The notes under the pieces are model-generated. The model was not told the DNA's origin. It made no database searches and was given only the letters and a program-made list of their open reading frames with translations. The position numbers and the translations under genes were made by a program. Shown here one piece after another: positions 29,267 to 40,596 of a DNA stretch of 64,000 nt (the stretch's first letter is position 1; the number at the start of each line of letters is the position of its first letter). Origin of the DNA: Zasmidium citrigriseum (lineage: Eukaryota; Ascomycota; Dothideomycetes; Mycosphaerellales; Mycosphaerellaceae); the NCBI GenBank assembly GCA_002786025.1, contig NHNW01000027.1, forward strand, positions 433,412-497,411, read 5' to 3'.

Positions 29267-31885
29267 CTAATAGCGCGGGCGGCGAGACGAAATCCCAGCA
29301 CATTTGCTCTGCAGCGCAGCAAAGCCATTCTCAACTCCGTTGATGGTCTTGTAGAGCTCAACTGCCATGGAGCATAACTCTCGCTTGGCCGACATCTTGC
29401 CTTCCTTCTCTTTCAGAATAGCAGCGAAGACGAGAGCCTCCACCACCGTCTTATCCACAAAGCTGTTCTTTTGCATTTCCAGCGCAGGCTTCTTCGCATT
29501 GAGGTCTACGACCCAGCCCAGATCCTCGATGACTCTCGTGAGCGCTCCATATGCTTCGCGCTTGGGTTGAAACACGAGATAGGCACGCATGATCCAAGCG
29601 TTCGCACTCATGAGGTTGAGGCGCGGCATCTTGTCGTAAACCTCTCCGGAAAGAGTCCCTGCAATCTGATCTCGAAGCTTCTTGGCAGCAGTAGCGTACT
29701 TGAATAGGTCTTGCGGAGCGAAGGTGGGTGTGTCAGGCGTGAGGTCTTTGAGCTTCGTCAAAAGACCGCGGCGACGATCTCGAATGGCGTGACCCTCGCT
29801 GCGCTCAACAGTACACAGCGGGCATTTGCAGATGAAACCCCAGGTTCCCTCGAGCTGAGCTTGTCGCTTTTCGAAATCGGTCTCCTCGCAGTAGCTGGTA
29901 GTGATTTCCTCGCCCCGCTTGATCGGTCGACAGGCTCGCAGAACGAGCAGATCCGCAACGGAGCTACGTGAAGTGTTGGGAATGCACGAGTGATTCATCT
30001 TGTTGAACCGCAACCAGATACCGCCACAATCCTTGAAGATAATGGAATATCCGAATTCCATGTCGTTTAGACGTGGATCTGGCTCACCGGACAGCGACAT
30101 GTTGTGAGACATCAGCTTGTCGATGTGGAATACGTCAATGATTGGCTGACCATCAACCATGGTTCCCTCATTCGGATCTCCAGGGTAGCCGTTGTCAACG
30201 AGGTTCAGTATCTCCGGTAGACGAGACGGGTTGCGTTGAAGCTCGCGGACCATGCTTTGCCACAAGGCACCCATGTTGACAAACACCTTGTCGGTCGAAG
30301 GCTCATAGTGCCAAAGAGCCATGTAGTCCTTGTCGAAGTCGAACTTGGCATGAGCGGCTTTCTCGACCATGATGACATCTCCGTTGTCAATGTCCTATCA
30401 CATGTCAGAAGTAGCGACCGATTGTGTCATGGAGAAAACCTACCTCAGTTGCAAATAGGCCAAGGCCACGACCTGGGCTATCCTTGACTTCGGTGCGCTT
30501 GACAAAGTCCGCAGCGTCCAGGCGGTCTCCCTTCTTCGACTTGCTAGTGATCGAGTCAAAGTCGTAATTGCCGTGAGACTGCTCCTGGAAGCGTGCTTCA
30601 ACTTTGGACATGAACTGCTTGACATCATTGTTATCTCCATCTGGTCGGAGTTGGAGGCACATCTCAAGGAAGGCCTTTGCCTGCGGCCACCGACGAAGTT
30701 TGTACGCCGCCGCAGCTGCTCGACGGTAGGCCTTGTAGTTGAGATCTTTGACACGCTCTGTCTGTTCGACGTCTGGGCCGATGATGGAGGCCAATGCATC
30801 AGCTTCCGCAGCATCGTAACGTCCAAGTTCGAGGTTGGCGGCAGCACGGTTGCGAAGAAGGTCACGCTTGAGATTGGACTCATGCTCCGACACACACGCC
30901 AAGCCTTCACTGTAGCAGTATGCGGCTTGGTCCATGCCTGCAAAAGTGGCCATCTTGAGCACCTTGTTGCCCTCATCTTTCCACTCCGTGGCATTCTGGG
31001 GGCTGTTGGAGAGAGACTGAAGACGCCAGGTCAATGGCAGCAATGGCGAGCTTCGCGAAAGACGCAAAATATTGCATGGGTGATCAACACGGATGTGCCA
31101 AATGGACTTGCTGACATCGACGGTGAAGTATGGCTCCTTGATGGCGAAGACACCGTCCTTGGGAAGAATTTGCTGGCCGAGACTGCGCTGCCCATGGTAG
31201 AACTTGAGGAAGTTGCTGGTGCCGTGCTCGTCTTCAACGATGGTCATGACATTGGCGACATCGAACACGGTCTCTGTCAAGATGCGCACGACGATGTACT
31301 TGCCAGGCAGACCGGCGTCAAAGAGGAGGTCCTTGAGGTGGATCTAAACGATGTCAGCTGAGTCCGAGGTTGAACTGATCTCGAGCACTGTACCTGTTCC
31401 AGCTGCTCGAACGGCTTCGCGCATGGCGGATATGGCTCTGGTAGGGAAACGATTGTGACAGCTGTAGGGTGTATCATCCCGAAGCCGTGTCTACGCGCGA
31501 TCTTCTTCGCCGCTTCCAGCTTCTTCATGCGCTTCGTAGGATCGCTCAAGCCTTCGTTATCATCCCATACTTGCTTCGACTGGCCCCGCATAGACTTCGC
31601 GTACGCCGATCGCTCCTTCTCAAGCTGTTTGGCCTCGTTGGTGGTTTCATACGGGTCGTCCGAGGTGCTGCAGCTTCTAAGCTGAGTGGGATCGGTGAGT
31701 CTGATGTCCGAAGATGGTAGCAAGGCGAGTAAGTTTGGCTGGCTCGAGAAGAAATTGTCGTAGTTGCCGCTCATGACAGCGTTGGTGAAGACGTCTGGGT
31801 CCATGCCTAGCGCGCCCTTGCCTCTCATGACGGAGGCGAGAAACTCACGCTGCGCTGGCGTGAATGTCCGCGTCGGTGGCGACAT
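29267..31885 (-). CDS. SET-domain protein with TPR-like region, three exons
   Basis: Minus-strand exons 31885-31394, 31343-30444 and 30394-29267 encode 839 residues. Residues about 260-430 are TPR-like (ATEWKDEGNKVLKMATFAGMD, LLRNRAAANLELGRYDAAEAD, YRRAAAAAYKLRRWPQAKAF). A SET domain follows: VKDSPGRGLGLFATE before the 49 bp intron, then after it FNKMNHSCIPNTSRSSV (catalytic N-H-S-C), GEEITTSYC and WGFICKCPLC, the cysteine-bearing post-SET-like end. SET proteins methylate lysines using SAM, and the SMYD/TPR-SET arrangement often targets non-histone proteins. The N-terminal 160 residues are unique and basic in places. Met at 31885 was chosen over an upstream in-frame Met at 32047, because the upstream stretch reads like leader sequence. 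Substrate unknown. Confidence 0.9.
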
Positions 31886-32269
31886 GGTGCCGGTGGTGGA
31901 TGTCGCAGTGGTGAGGATGTGTTGCTTGGGAGGAGAAGAAGTGAAAAGTTGAAGTTCTGGGAGCGGAGGAAGTCGCAACCGATCTAGCTTTGCCGCTAGC
32001 CCAAGCGAGCGAAGCATGTGAAATAGGAAGGAGCGACGGGCAAACACCCACCTTAATCACTCTCACAAAATCAGTGCCGTTTCCAAGAACCATATTAGCA
32101 GAATTTGCACTCACCACTAGTTACTCCTGGCTCACTCTCAGTGTGACCCTCTGTTTCAACGGAAGCCTGCATGCGAAAAGGGGCGGGGCGACGACGCGGT
32201 GGGGCTGCAAACGGCATTCACTCACCACAGTTGAAGTTGGGTTAACGAAATCTCCTTTCCTATAACAGT
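31886..32269. other. Intergenic
   Basis: Upstream region of the SET gene and 3' flank of the reductase gene. No gene seen. Confidence 0.5.
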
Positions 32270-33256
32270 CTATTCCTCACCAACCCTAACCACAACCCTC
32301 CCAACCGCCCTCCCACTCCCCATCCTCTCCACCGCCCCCTTAAACCCCTCCAACCCCCAAACACTATCCACAACAGCCCTACAAACCCCCCTCTCAATCA
32401 ACTCCGTAACCCTCCCCAATTGTTCCCCATCAGCCCGCATAACAAAGAACCTCCCCTTGACCCCCTCACTCACGCCCTCCGGCGGCTCCAGCTCAAATTT
32501 CCAGCTGGCGAAATCCTCCAAAGGCCCTGGAGGCGCGATGCTGAAGAGGCGACCGTGCGGGGCGAGAGACTTCCAGACTGAGGTGGAGGGGGAGACGGTG
32601 GAGAATATGAAGTTGAAGGTAGAGGCAGGGAGGGAAGTGGTTGTGTAGTCGATGACTTCGTCCGCTCCCAGACTCTTGAGGAGGGGGATGTTCTTCGTGC
32701 TGCAGGTCGCTGTGACGTGGTAGCCCGCTGCGTGAGCGAGTTGGACAAACCAATTCCCCGCACTCCCACTCGCTCCATTCACAAGAACCCTCTCCGTCCC
32801 CTTCCCCTTCCCATCAAACCTCGCCTCGAGACCCGCCTCCTCAAACAACCCCTGCCACGCCGTCAAAGCACTCACAGGCACACTCGCCGCCTCCACATCA
32901 CTGATGTTTTCCGGTCTCAGCGCAAGAACATCCTCAGGCGCAGTGGCGTACTCTCTCGCGCCGCCGCCGGCGGGAAAGGGAACGCGGTAGTAGACTTTGT
33001 CGCCTGGTTTGAATTTTCCTTTGGGTGGGGAGGTGAGGATTATGCCGGAGGCTTCGACGCCTGGGTAGGATCTATCGTGTTGTTGGGGGCGAGGCCAGTG
33101 GAGTTCGCCGTTTGTGAGGCCTGTGGCGGAGATTTTGAGGAGGTATTCGCCGTCTGCGGGTTCTGGTAGGGGTTCGGATTTGGTGTAGGTGAGGGTTTGG
33201 GTGGATTGGGTGTGGATGACTGCTCGCATTGTGGTTGGTAGTGAAATTTCGGTCAT
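32270..33256 (-). CDS. Quinone reductase-like (zeta-crystallin group) medium-chain reductase
   Basis: Single exon, 328 residues. The GroES-like half has MRAVIHTQSTQTLTYTKSEP, YLLKISATGLTNGELHW and YPGVEASGIILTSP with FKPGDKVYYRV. The NAD(P)-binding half has ERVLVNGASGSAGNWFVQLAHAAGYHVTATCS, a G-x-S-G-S-A-G loop rather than the G-x-G-x-x-G of zinc ADHs, followed by LLKSLGADEVIDYTT. No zinc ligands. This group uses NADPH to reduce quinones or enones in the cytosol. The plus strand of the same region is open in places only through codon complementarity. The third codon positions near the 3' end are very C-rich. Substrate unknown. Confidence 0.9.
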   Translation of the reverse strand: MTEISLPTTMRAVIHTQSTQTLTYTKSEPLPEPADGEYLLKISATGLTNGELHWPRPQQHDRSYPGVEASGIILTSPPKGKFKPGDKVYYRVPFPAGGGAREYATAPEDVLALRPENISDVEAASVPVSALTAWQGLFEEAGLEARFDGKGKGTERVLVNGASGSAGNWFVQLAHAAGYHVTATCSTKNIPLLKSLGADEVIDYTTTSLPASTFNFIFSTVSPSTSVWKSLAPHGRLFSIAPPGPLEDFASWKFELEPPEGVSEGVKGRFFVMRADGEQLGRVTELIERGVCRAVVDSVWGLEGFKGAVERMGSGRAVGRVVVRVGEE

Positions 33257-33754
33257 GTTGAGATGAGGTTGATGTACTGCAGGTGTTGTCGTTGACTAAG
33301 TGATTGTCCGGCTTGAGGAGTGTTGCTGCTTTAATCTTGCAAGTCACTTCAAGGTTCGGTATTCCGTAGCCACGACATGTGCGAGTCTCTTGCCATTTTA
33401 GCGCAGTCTTGTGCAACACATTTCTCAGCTTCGGCTTCAGGTTGCAGGTGCGAAAGCCTTCAGTCGGGTGAGGGCGGACATTTGCTTGGGTATTGCGGAA
33501 GCTGAGCAATGTTCCAGCATGACTGAGTCATCTCATTTTAGATGTGGCGTCTCCCAAGGTCCTGACGCAAGGATATTGACGTACCTTCGGCATGCCGGTG
33601 TGCATCGGTCTTAGCCTTCCCGATTAGGAAGTAGTTTCAGTCGTTAGCGCCGAAGTCTATTGCCAGGTGAATCGGGCCAGAGCAGCGAGTTGAGGCTTGT
33701 CGCCAATGCGGTCCTTTCGTCTTCCATCTCTTGCTGCCGTAAATCAACCCGTGA
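33257..33754. other. Intergenic
   Basis: Promoter of the reductase and 3' flank of the transcription-factor gene. No supported gene. Confidence 0.5.
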
Positions 33755-35350
33755 TCAGCTTCCACAATCCAGCAGAGCCTCACTTACATCCATCTCCACC
33801 AACCTCCCCGCCAACTCCAACATCGCAGGTCGCTGCACTAGCCCATGCCAAAGAAACCTCTTCTGAAAATCCTCCAACCACTCCTCAAGGCTCTCTACGC
33901 AGAGCTGCGCAGCCAGAACCTTGCTCTGCACCGTCTCGTTCTTCCCAATCTCCTCAAAATACCACCCCTGCAACTCCGAACCCGGCGGCGAGCACTCGAA
34001 TCCCACCAGCAAAATCCAGAGCTTTGTGTCTTCGTCGTCTTGCCATTCCACGTCCTGGAGAATAGTACGCACCTTGGCAGCCATGATCTTGACGGTCTTA
34101 AGACGACCGGTAATGTTCATCGCCAGGAGGGTCCACATAACCAACACAGCCCTAAGCGCAGACACTCTCCCGTCCCCAGTCTCAAAATCGAAGTCCAGAA
34201 GTCTCGCTCGGATCGCCATGTTCCGTCTCGTGATCCAGCGTCCAGCTTGTAGAGCTCGCGTGCAGGAGATTTGAGATGTTTGGAGCCGGGTTTTGATGGC
34301 ATAGGTTTCTGTGATTTGCGATATGAGGATCTTCAGATCCTGTGGGACGATGTCATCGTCTTTTGATAGGAGGGCGGTACCCATGATCTCGTCCTTCTCG
34401 GAGGGAGAGCGGAGTTCGTGATCTTGCAAACCAACAACAGACGCAGGACCCGGATCATATCCCCAGCCACAAATCGTCGGCGAAAGATTGACGCACGAGA
34501 GGAACAGATCTGACATTAGGATCTGTTCCTGCAGATGACGATCTTGCATCCTGTCGACCCCTCCAATACGGCCCAGCAAAGCCAATGATACCTGTAAGTG
34601 GATGCGTCCGGCTTCAAAGTCGTCGCCGTAGACGTAGAACATGCCAAGGAAGAGCATACATTGCAGGAGGGTCTGCACGTCTTTTTCATCCCTCTCAACT
34701 CTCTCCCGCATCAAGCGCACAGCCCTCCCTTCATACGCCCCGACTCTGCGCTCGACACTGGGGAAATCGAGTTTGTCGATGTGCTTGATCCGACTACTCG
34801 CCGCACTCAACAGACAAAACATCATCAATTCATCCTGGACTGCGGTATTGATGATCCTGTGCACGGAAGATTTGTACGAGTACGGACCTTTCGTCTGGCT
34901 GAAAGGCTCGTTCGGCCATTGTGCAGGATGATAGTAGTGGATGTAGTACCGCAGGAGGCCGTGCGCTGTGGTATCGATTTGTACGGCCGCGGTATCGAAG
35001 GGGTCGAGGGGAGCGGCAATGCCACGTGTGGGAGCGTTGTAGAGTTCCTTCGGTCGGTCAGGGAGAATAGGCTGGGGTGTCGAGGAGCTCGCTGGCGAGG
35101 GTAAGACTGCTGCTACTTCCTCATCAGGCTGCTTTTTCGACTTTCGTTTCCGTGACCGCCCTCGTTGGATCTGGCTCTGAATTGCGGATCGTTGTTCTCG
35201 GGAGCTGTTGGACACACTTCCTGACGTGGCATCCTTGTTGATCCAGAAGAGCTGTTTAGGGCGATGTGTGACTGTCGTGGCCATTTCGATCCACTCTGGT
35301 GACACCCTGGTGGAGTCAATGGTAACCAAGGAGCAGGAGTTGGAGCTCAT
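33755..35350 (-). CDS. Fungal-specific transcription factor domain protein lacking a zinc cluster
   Basis: Single exon, 531 residues. The N-terminus has no Zn2Cys6 cysteines. Instead it has LFWINKDATSGSVSNSSREQR and a basic nuclear-signal-like RGRSRKRKSKKQ at about residues 66-75. The remainder is helical and fits the large fungal transcription factor domain seen in many such proteins: LLRYYIHYYHPAQWP, DELMMFCLLSAASSRI, VQTLLQCMLFLGMFYVYGD, IHLQVSLALLGRIGG, WILLVGFECSPPG. Proteins of this layout are often annotated as putative regulators, though without a DNA-binding domain they may act with partners. Met22-23 (35284) is an alternative start. It lies between the quinone reductase and RhoGAP genes, all on the minus strand. 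Function inferred from family only. Confidence 0.78.
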   Translation of the reverse strand: MSSNSCSLVTIDSTRVSPEWIEMATTVTHRPKQLFWINKDATSGSVSNSSREQRSAIQSQIQRGRSRKRKSKKQPDEEVAAVLPSPASSSTPQPILPDRPKELYNAPTRGIAAPLDPFDTAAVQIDTTAHGLLRYYIHYYHPAQWPNEPFSQTKGPYSYKSSVHRIINTAVQDELMMFCLLSAASSRIKHIDKLDFPSVERRVGAYEGRAVRLMRERVERDEKDVQTLLQCMLFLGMFYVYGDDFEAGRIHLQVSLALLGRIGGVDRMQDRHLQEQILMSDLFLSCVNLSPTICGWGYDPGPASVVGLQDHELRSPSEKDEIMGTALLSKDDDIVPQDLKILISQITETYAIKTRLQTSQISCTRALQAGRWITRRNMAIRARLLDFDFETGDGRVSALRAVLVMWTLLAMNITGRLKTVKIMAAKVRTILQDVEWQDDEDTKLWILLVGFECSPPGSELQGWYFEEIGKNETVQSKVLAAQLCVESLEEWLEDFQKRFLWHGLVQRPAMLELAGRLVEMDVSEALLDCGS

Positions 35351-35707
35351 AGCGAGCTATTGCCTCTTTTTGAGAGCTTCAGCTCGGCTCAGGTCGGGAA
35401 GCCGAGACCGACTTCCTGGTACTCAGCCCTCTCGACCTCATGCATTGAGTCAGCAGCCAGCGTTTCAATTCCGCTGTATACAAATGATTAGAGATGCATG
35501 CCAAGGTGTCGGCACTTGATACACTGCATCGTTGAATCGAAATTTGTTTCTCCATTAATGTTCATGCTCTCAGATGGAGGTTCATTAAGATATGCTTTCT
35601 GCCGTTGTTACACTTGAAAATGGAAGCTCAACTAACCCGCTTTCTGGCCCCAGGCCATTATGCATCAAACTAGATCGTTACATTGCTTTGGTCGCTCGAA
35701 TCGCTAC
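35351..35707. other. Intergenic
   Basis: Upstream of the transcription-factor gene and downstream of the RhoGAP gene. No gene seen. Confidence 0.5.
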
Positions 35708-37835
35708 TCAGTCCTCGTCGAAGATGGCGGTGGCGTTTGATAATATCGTGGCCACGACCTTGTGCTGCCAGCTTGCGTCTGCGATTGCGCCATTCGTATT
35801 GCCCATGAGGGTTGGTCTATCAATCATGTTAGCTTGGATGCTTTCACTCTCTTGACGGATTGATGACTTACGCAAAGCAGACCGCGAGATTCTCGCTATT
35901 CATCCTCGTCTTCGATTCATTCTGCATCACGCGGTTCAAATGCAGCACCAATGCCCTCAGTGTGGCATAGTTTGGATCCGGAAGGTCGTTAATACCCTGA
36001 TGGATGGCGTCTCTTCGCTGCACCTCATCGTCAACCTGCGCGGCCTCGATGAAGTGGGCATACCCTGCTTTGGTGAACAAGGGATCCGGGAGCTCCTTGA
36101 AGAACGCCTTCAGCAAACTTGCGACGGCATTGACATCATGGAAGAAGTTTGATGGGTTGCGAAAATCCAGCTGCGGGCTGTTGGCAGGTAGCGTGTCAAA
36201 AGCTTCGCGGAGACGGTTGATGTATGAATGCGTGCCGCTTTGGCGGTAAATACCCTCAGTTTCCAGGCCAAAAATGTCAACAGCTTGGATACACTGAAAA
36301 ACAATGATTGGGACAGCGGACTGATCACGGGCAAAGAGCTCGTCCAAAGACATCCCAAAGACCTTGCCCTTGCCAGTCGATCCTGAATGTTGATGGAAGG
36401 AGTCGACACCCGATGGAGGCGCAGAAATGGATCCCGTCGTTTGCTGGTGTTGGGAGAAGCCAGTGGCTACGCGTTCTGATGGATGCGTTGGGTATGGCGG
36501 TGTGTTGTATGTATCGCGGATTGGAGCAGACTGGGTATTGTAAGGCGATTGGTTGGTCTGGTATGATGGGGTCTGGAGATCTTGCTGTGGTGACTGTTGA
36601 TACCCATAGCTCGACGAAGGCGGGTTTTGGTTGAAAGGCTGAGGCGGTGCATCGTATCGACTGCTCATCGAACTCGGCTGCGATGATCCAGTGTTGACCG
36701 CAAGTGTCGGCTGCATGGTGGGCGCGCTTGATTGAGGTGGAGGAGCGGCAGATTTGGGCATTTGCGTCTTTGGGGCCAGTGTCGGATGCTGCTCGTACCT
36801 GATCTCGCTGGCTCTGGCTGGGATTTTGCTTGCATGGCTACTGATGTAGCTGTGGAAGTCCTTCTCGTTGTCAATGTCAACGACAAGATCTCTCAAGCTC
36901 CTCTGCGTCCGCGGTCCAGTGCCGTCGGTCAAAGGAGTCACGGCCAGACCATTGCCGAGGAGGAGCTTCTCGTTGAACGTGGCGAACTTCTGCAATTGCA
37001 ACGTCAACGCACTGTCGGCCTCTTTGATGAGCTCTTGCAGCGCCTTGACAGCTTTCGGTCTGTCGGTCTTGAGGAGCTGTTCGCGTTGGTTCTGCGCCTG
37101 CCTGACCTTCTCCTTGTAGTCTTGATCGGCCGCTTCGACTTTCCTTTGCAAGTCAGACTCGTACTGCTCAGCGCTCTTCGGGCCCTTCAGTCCTATCCTC
37201 CTGCTGCCCTTTGTATCGCCGGTCCTTGCACGGTCATAATCCTCAGCCAGACTGTCGTATCTCGACTTGGCCTTCTGCATGGCCTGTTCCGCATCGCTGG
37301 CAGTCTTCTCAGCAGCCAGTCCCTCGTGCTTCCACTGCTTCCTGCCCTTCTCCATATTCGCACTCAAAGCATCCAAGTCCTCATGCATCTGATGAAGACT
37401 CAGCGCAAACTGCATGCCGTTGTCGGCCATGCGCTCATGCACACGCAGCATCTCGGACATCTGCGTCGCGAACGAGCCCCCTCGCACCTCACTCCTCTTG
37501 ACATTGTCCAAATGACTCTGTGCCAACCTCTTCAAGCCTTTCGCTTGGTCTTCCTCCAAGGTACTACGCTTCTTGAGGAACTGTGCGAAGTCGCGGGCAG
37601 AAGCAATGCTCTGCTTCAGACGGTTCAGGAGGGTATTGACGCCAATATCAGAGTACATGACATCGTCGACGGCCTTGTTGTTTGGCGGAGGCCCATCGCT
37701 GGAGCCCGGCTTGGGGGCCAGCGGACTGATGGGTGTGTCTCCATTGGCGCTGTGGGTATTGACTCCGGTGGCAGCTGCAGGGCTGGAGGTTGCGACGTCG
37801 CCGTTGGGTTCGTCTCGTGAAAACTCGCCCGACAT
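35708..37835 (-). CDS. F-BAR/RhoGAP protein, Rgd1-like, two exons
   Basis: Minus-strand exons 37835-35872 and 35816-35708 encode 690 residues. Residues about 60-310 form an F-BAR (FCH plus coiled coil) membrane-binding domain: GVNTLLNRLKQSIASARDFAQFLKKRSTLEEDQAKGLKRL and a long Lys/Glu/Gln-rich helix. A Pro/Gln/Ser-rich linker of about 140 residues follows. The C-terminus is RhoGAP: FGMSLDELFARD, the arginine finger in LETEGIYRQSGT, FRNPSNFFHDVNAVASLLKAFFKELPDPLF and, across the 55 bp intron, SENLAVCFAPTLMG. The order F-BAR then RhoGAP is that of yeast Rgd1, which acts on Rho3/Rho4 in polarity and cytokinesis. The last exon supplies the end of the GAP fold and a short acidic tail (IFDED). Confidence 0.92.
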
Positions 37836-38158
37836 GGCGGTGGAGTGAATTGATTAAGATTAGTTGAGTGGATTGCTTGGACCAGCGGGCGGCGGGGAGA
37901 GGTGGTGATGCTCGAGTCAGTGGCGATGGAGTTCGTTCAATACAGTTTGTTGGAAGGCGAACTGCCCTGAGCCTTGGAACTGTCCAAGCCACGCTGCAAC
38001 GCGCGCTCCTTCCTTGATTGACGTGCCGACTGCCGACCAATGCGCGGCCCGAGCCCTAATCAAAGCTCCATTCAAATGACATCAATTCCGTCCATCTCAA
38101 GTGAATCTCACACGCAAATCGCATCCAACAACGATACCACCACCCACGAACACACACA
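37836..38158. other. Divergent upstream region of RhoGAP and split-barrel protein genes
   Basis: About 320 bp between divergent start codons. No gene. The last 50 bases before the plus-strand start are A/C-rich (CACGAACACACACA), a common fungal leader composition. Confidence 0.5.
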
Positions 38159-38962
38159 ATGGCAGCCGAACCACCGCTCCGCTGGGAAGAATCCTCTCAC
38201 CCTTGCCACGCCACGACCTCCGACCGACTACCACAAGAAGTCGCCAAATGCCTCGAAAACGCCCGCTTCGTAAGATCCACTGCTTGATCATCCTCACATG
38301 CTCCCAACTAACAATCACATGTCTAGCTCCACCTCGCAACCTGCACCTCCAACATCCCCCACGTCTCCCTAATGAAACACACCTACCTCCCCTCACACCC
38401 CTTCCCCTCCTCCTCCCGCCTCCCCCAGGGCCCCGCAATAATAATGACAACCAACCCCTCCTCAAAGAAAACCTCCAACCTCCTCAGCAACCCACACGTC
38501 TCCCTCCTCGTCCACGACTGGGTCTCCTCCCGACCCCCCAACACCCTCTCCGGCTCCGACCGCGAACGCAGCCCCGCCGGCGGCGCCCGCAGTTCCCTGG
38601 CGCAAATGCTCATGCAGATGAACAGCACCGCCGTCTCCTCAATCTCCGCGACGATCAATGGGGAGGCGCGTGTGCTTGAGGCGGGGACGGAGGAGGAGAG
38701 GTGGTGTAAGGAGCAGCATTTGATGAATAATACTTTTGGGGAGGAGGAGCCGGTCAGTTTGAGTCGGACGGTTAGTAGGAATGTTCCTGAGGGTGAGGGG
38801 GGTGTGGAGAGGGAGAGTTATATTGAAGATGAGGGGGTTAGGGTTGTGGTTGTGAGGATTAGGGATGGGAGGATTAGTGATTGGAAGGGTGGGGTTAAGG
38901 ATTGGGTTATTAGCCCCACTGCAGAGAATGGAGAGCCTAGGGTGAATGGGGTTATAGAATGA
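38159..38962 (+). CDS. FMN-binding split-barrel protein (pyridoxamine phosphate oxidase-like), two exons
   Basis: Exons 38159-38269 and 38327-38962, joined over a 57 bp intron (GTAAGA...CTAACA...CTAG), give 248 residues. LPQEVAKCLENARFLHLATCTSNIPHVSLM is the opening of the PNPOx-like split barrel. Then come IIMTTNPSSKKTSNLLSNPHVSLLVHDW and, later, ATINGEARVLEAGTEEERW. This matches the fungal group of yeast YLR456W/YPR172W, whose biochemical role is not settled; FMN binding is expected. A Ser/Arg-rich insert (SGSDRERSPAGG) interrupts the barrel. The very end (from about 220) is Val/Arg/Gly rich and may be a barrel strand followed by a tail. Codon use is extremely C-rich early and G-rich late. 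Confidence 0.85.
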
Positions 38963-39186
38963 GAAGGGACGGGAAGATTGGTACAAGGCGTTTGATGGAC
39001 AATCAGGAAACTAGGTATTACAGCGCGGCGTGAGGGAGGAGTTCAAGGGCCATAAGGGAAGGATTCCTGCTACGAGATGCTCTCGAGGTTCCTCCGGGAC
39101 CATGGCTATCACAAGACCGTGCAGAACGTCAAAAGAAAGGAGACATACATGATACTTTCGAATGCTTCCGATAAGCATCTATTCAA

Positions 39187-40596
39187 CTACACTCCCGAAC
39201 TCCTCACACTACTCGGCCCTTCATGCTCATCTCCCTCCGGATTCGGCAACACCCCAAGATGTCCCGTCCCATGATCCCTCACACTCCCCACCGAAAACTC
39301 TACATGCTTCTTAATAATCATCTTCGTACTCTCATCACTCCCAATACTACTCGCATCCCCTCCTCCCCTCCCTCCGCTCCCCAAATGCGCACTCCCCCTC
39401 GTAACCCTCGTCTCATTACAACTCGGATCCGGACGCCAGCTGTCCTGTGTGTCGTCCCCCACCGCAGTACTCGTAGAACTCGACGGCAAAATCTTCTCCC
39501 TCAACGCTGAAAGCCGATTCTTCGACCCGAGCGACGAGAGCGCGAAACTCCCCGACTTGGAATTTGAGGCAGAAGATTTGGGGTTTGTGCTCGGTCCGAT
39601 CTGGGACCCCGCGAGAACGGTTCCACTCCCTATCGCGCCAAAATTCGTCGCGAAGCCCGCGAGGAAGGGACGCAGACAAGGGACGGTGGCTGTGATGAGG
39701 TTGTAGAAGATTTCGAGTTGGGTGAGGATTGTCGCGGTCACGCCTGTGAGGGTTGGATTGGAGGAGGTGAGGGTCGGTTTGAGGTAGATGAGGCGGAGGA
39801 GGATTATGGCTATGATGCTGTGAAAGGGTTAGTGGGTTTGAGGGAAGGGAGGGATGGGAACGTACGGGAGGCGGATTCCGAAGGCGAGGACTACACGGCC
39901 TTTATTCTTTGCTTTGGTGTGTAGGCCGTAGACGAGGAGGATGCTGATCAGGAAGAGGGAGACTTCGGTTATGATGTCGAAGGCTGCGATGACGGACCAT
40001 TGCGCTTCGAGAGAAGGGCAGTCTTCGTCGTATTGGATCCAAGGCTGGGAGAGGTCGCAGCGGAGGGCTGTGAGGAAGACGGATGTTAACCCCATCACGC
40101 AGCAGCCGCCGAAGATGCTCCATGCGACGATTCGGTGGCTGCGCTCGGCGGTTATGCGTTTGAAGAGGAGGACGACGCAGATTTTGCCGGCGTAGATGGT
40201 GAGGATGTAGAAAAGGTCGGCAATGTAGCCTAGCTGGTGAGGTTGTTAGTACGTTGGCGTTGGTAGCCGGATGGGTGGGCGTACCTTTTGGATGCTCTCG
40301 AGGTTCTCTGGTCGGACCAAGCCTATGGACGTGCCGAAACCATCATGAACTTGCGCGAATGTTATTGAGACTTGGATGATCGCCAGAACAGTCGCCGTGA
40401 CCAGCGCATGGTCGTCATACTTCCAGGGAGGAGCTACTCGAGTTCGGATATATATTCGAACCGCAAGTGTTATGAGGATGACAGTGAGGCCGAATGCGTT
40501 GCATATGAGTATGCCAGCTCCCTTCCGATCCCCATCGATAGGGGCCAAAGGCTCCCTATATCCGTCCGGAAGGTCGCTCGGAGCCGGCGTTGCCAT
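39187..40596 (-). CDS. Fungal rhodopsin-type (SAT4/PTH11-like) seven-helix membrane protein, three exons
   Basis: Minus-strand exons 40596-40285, 40233-39866 and 39817-39187 encode 436 residues. Helices are visible in order: ILICNAFGLTVILITLAVRIYI with the conserved R-x-x-x-R-P-P-W-K-Y-D-D-H segment, ALVTATVLAIIQVSITFA, then after intron 1 LGYIADLFYILTIYAGKICVVLLFKRI, IVAWSIFGGCCVMGLTSVFLTAL, the Cys-bearing loop RCDLSQPW, AFDIITEVSLFLISILLVYGL and, after intron 2, the last helices ending NLITATVPCLRPFLAGFAT. The C-terminal 170 residues are Ser/Gly-rich and cytosolic. This family includes Pth11-like sensors; ligand unknown. Introns are 51 and 48 bp. Confidence 0.9.
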
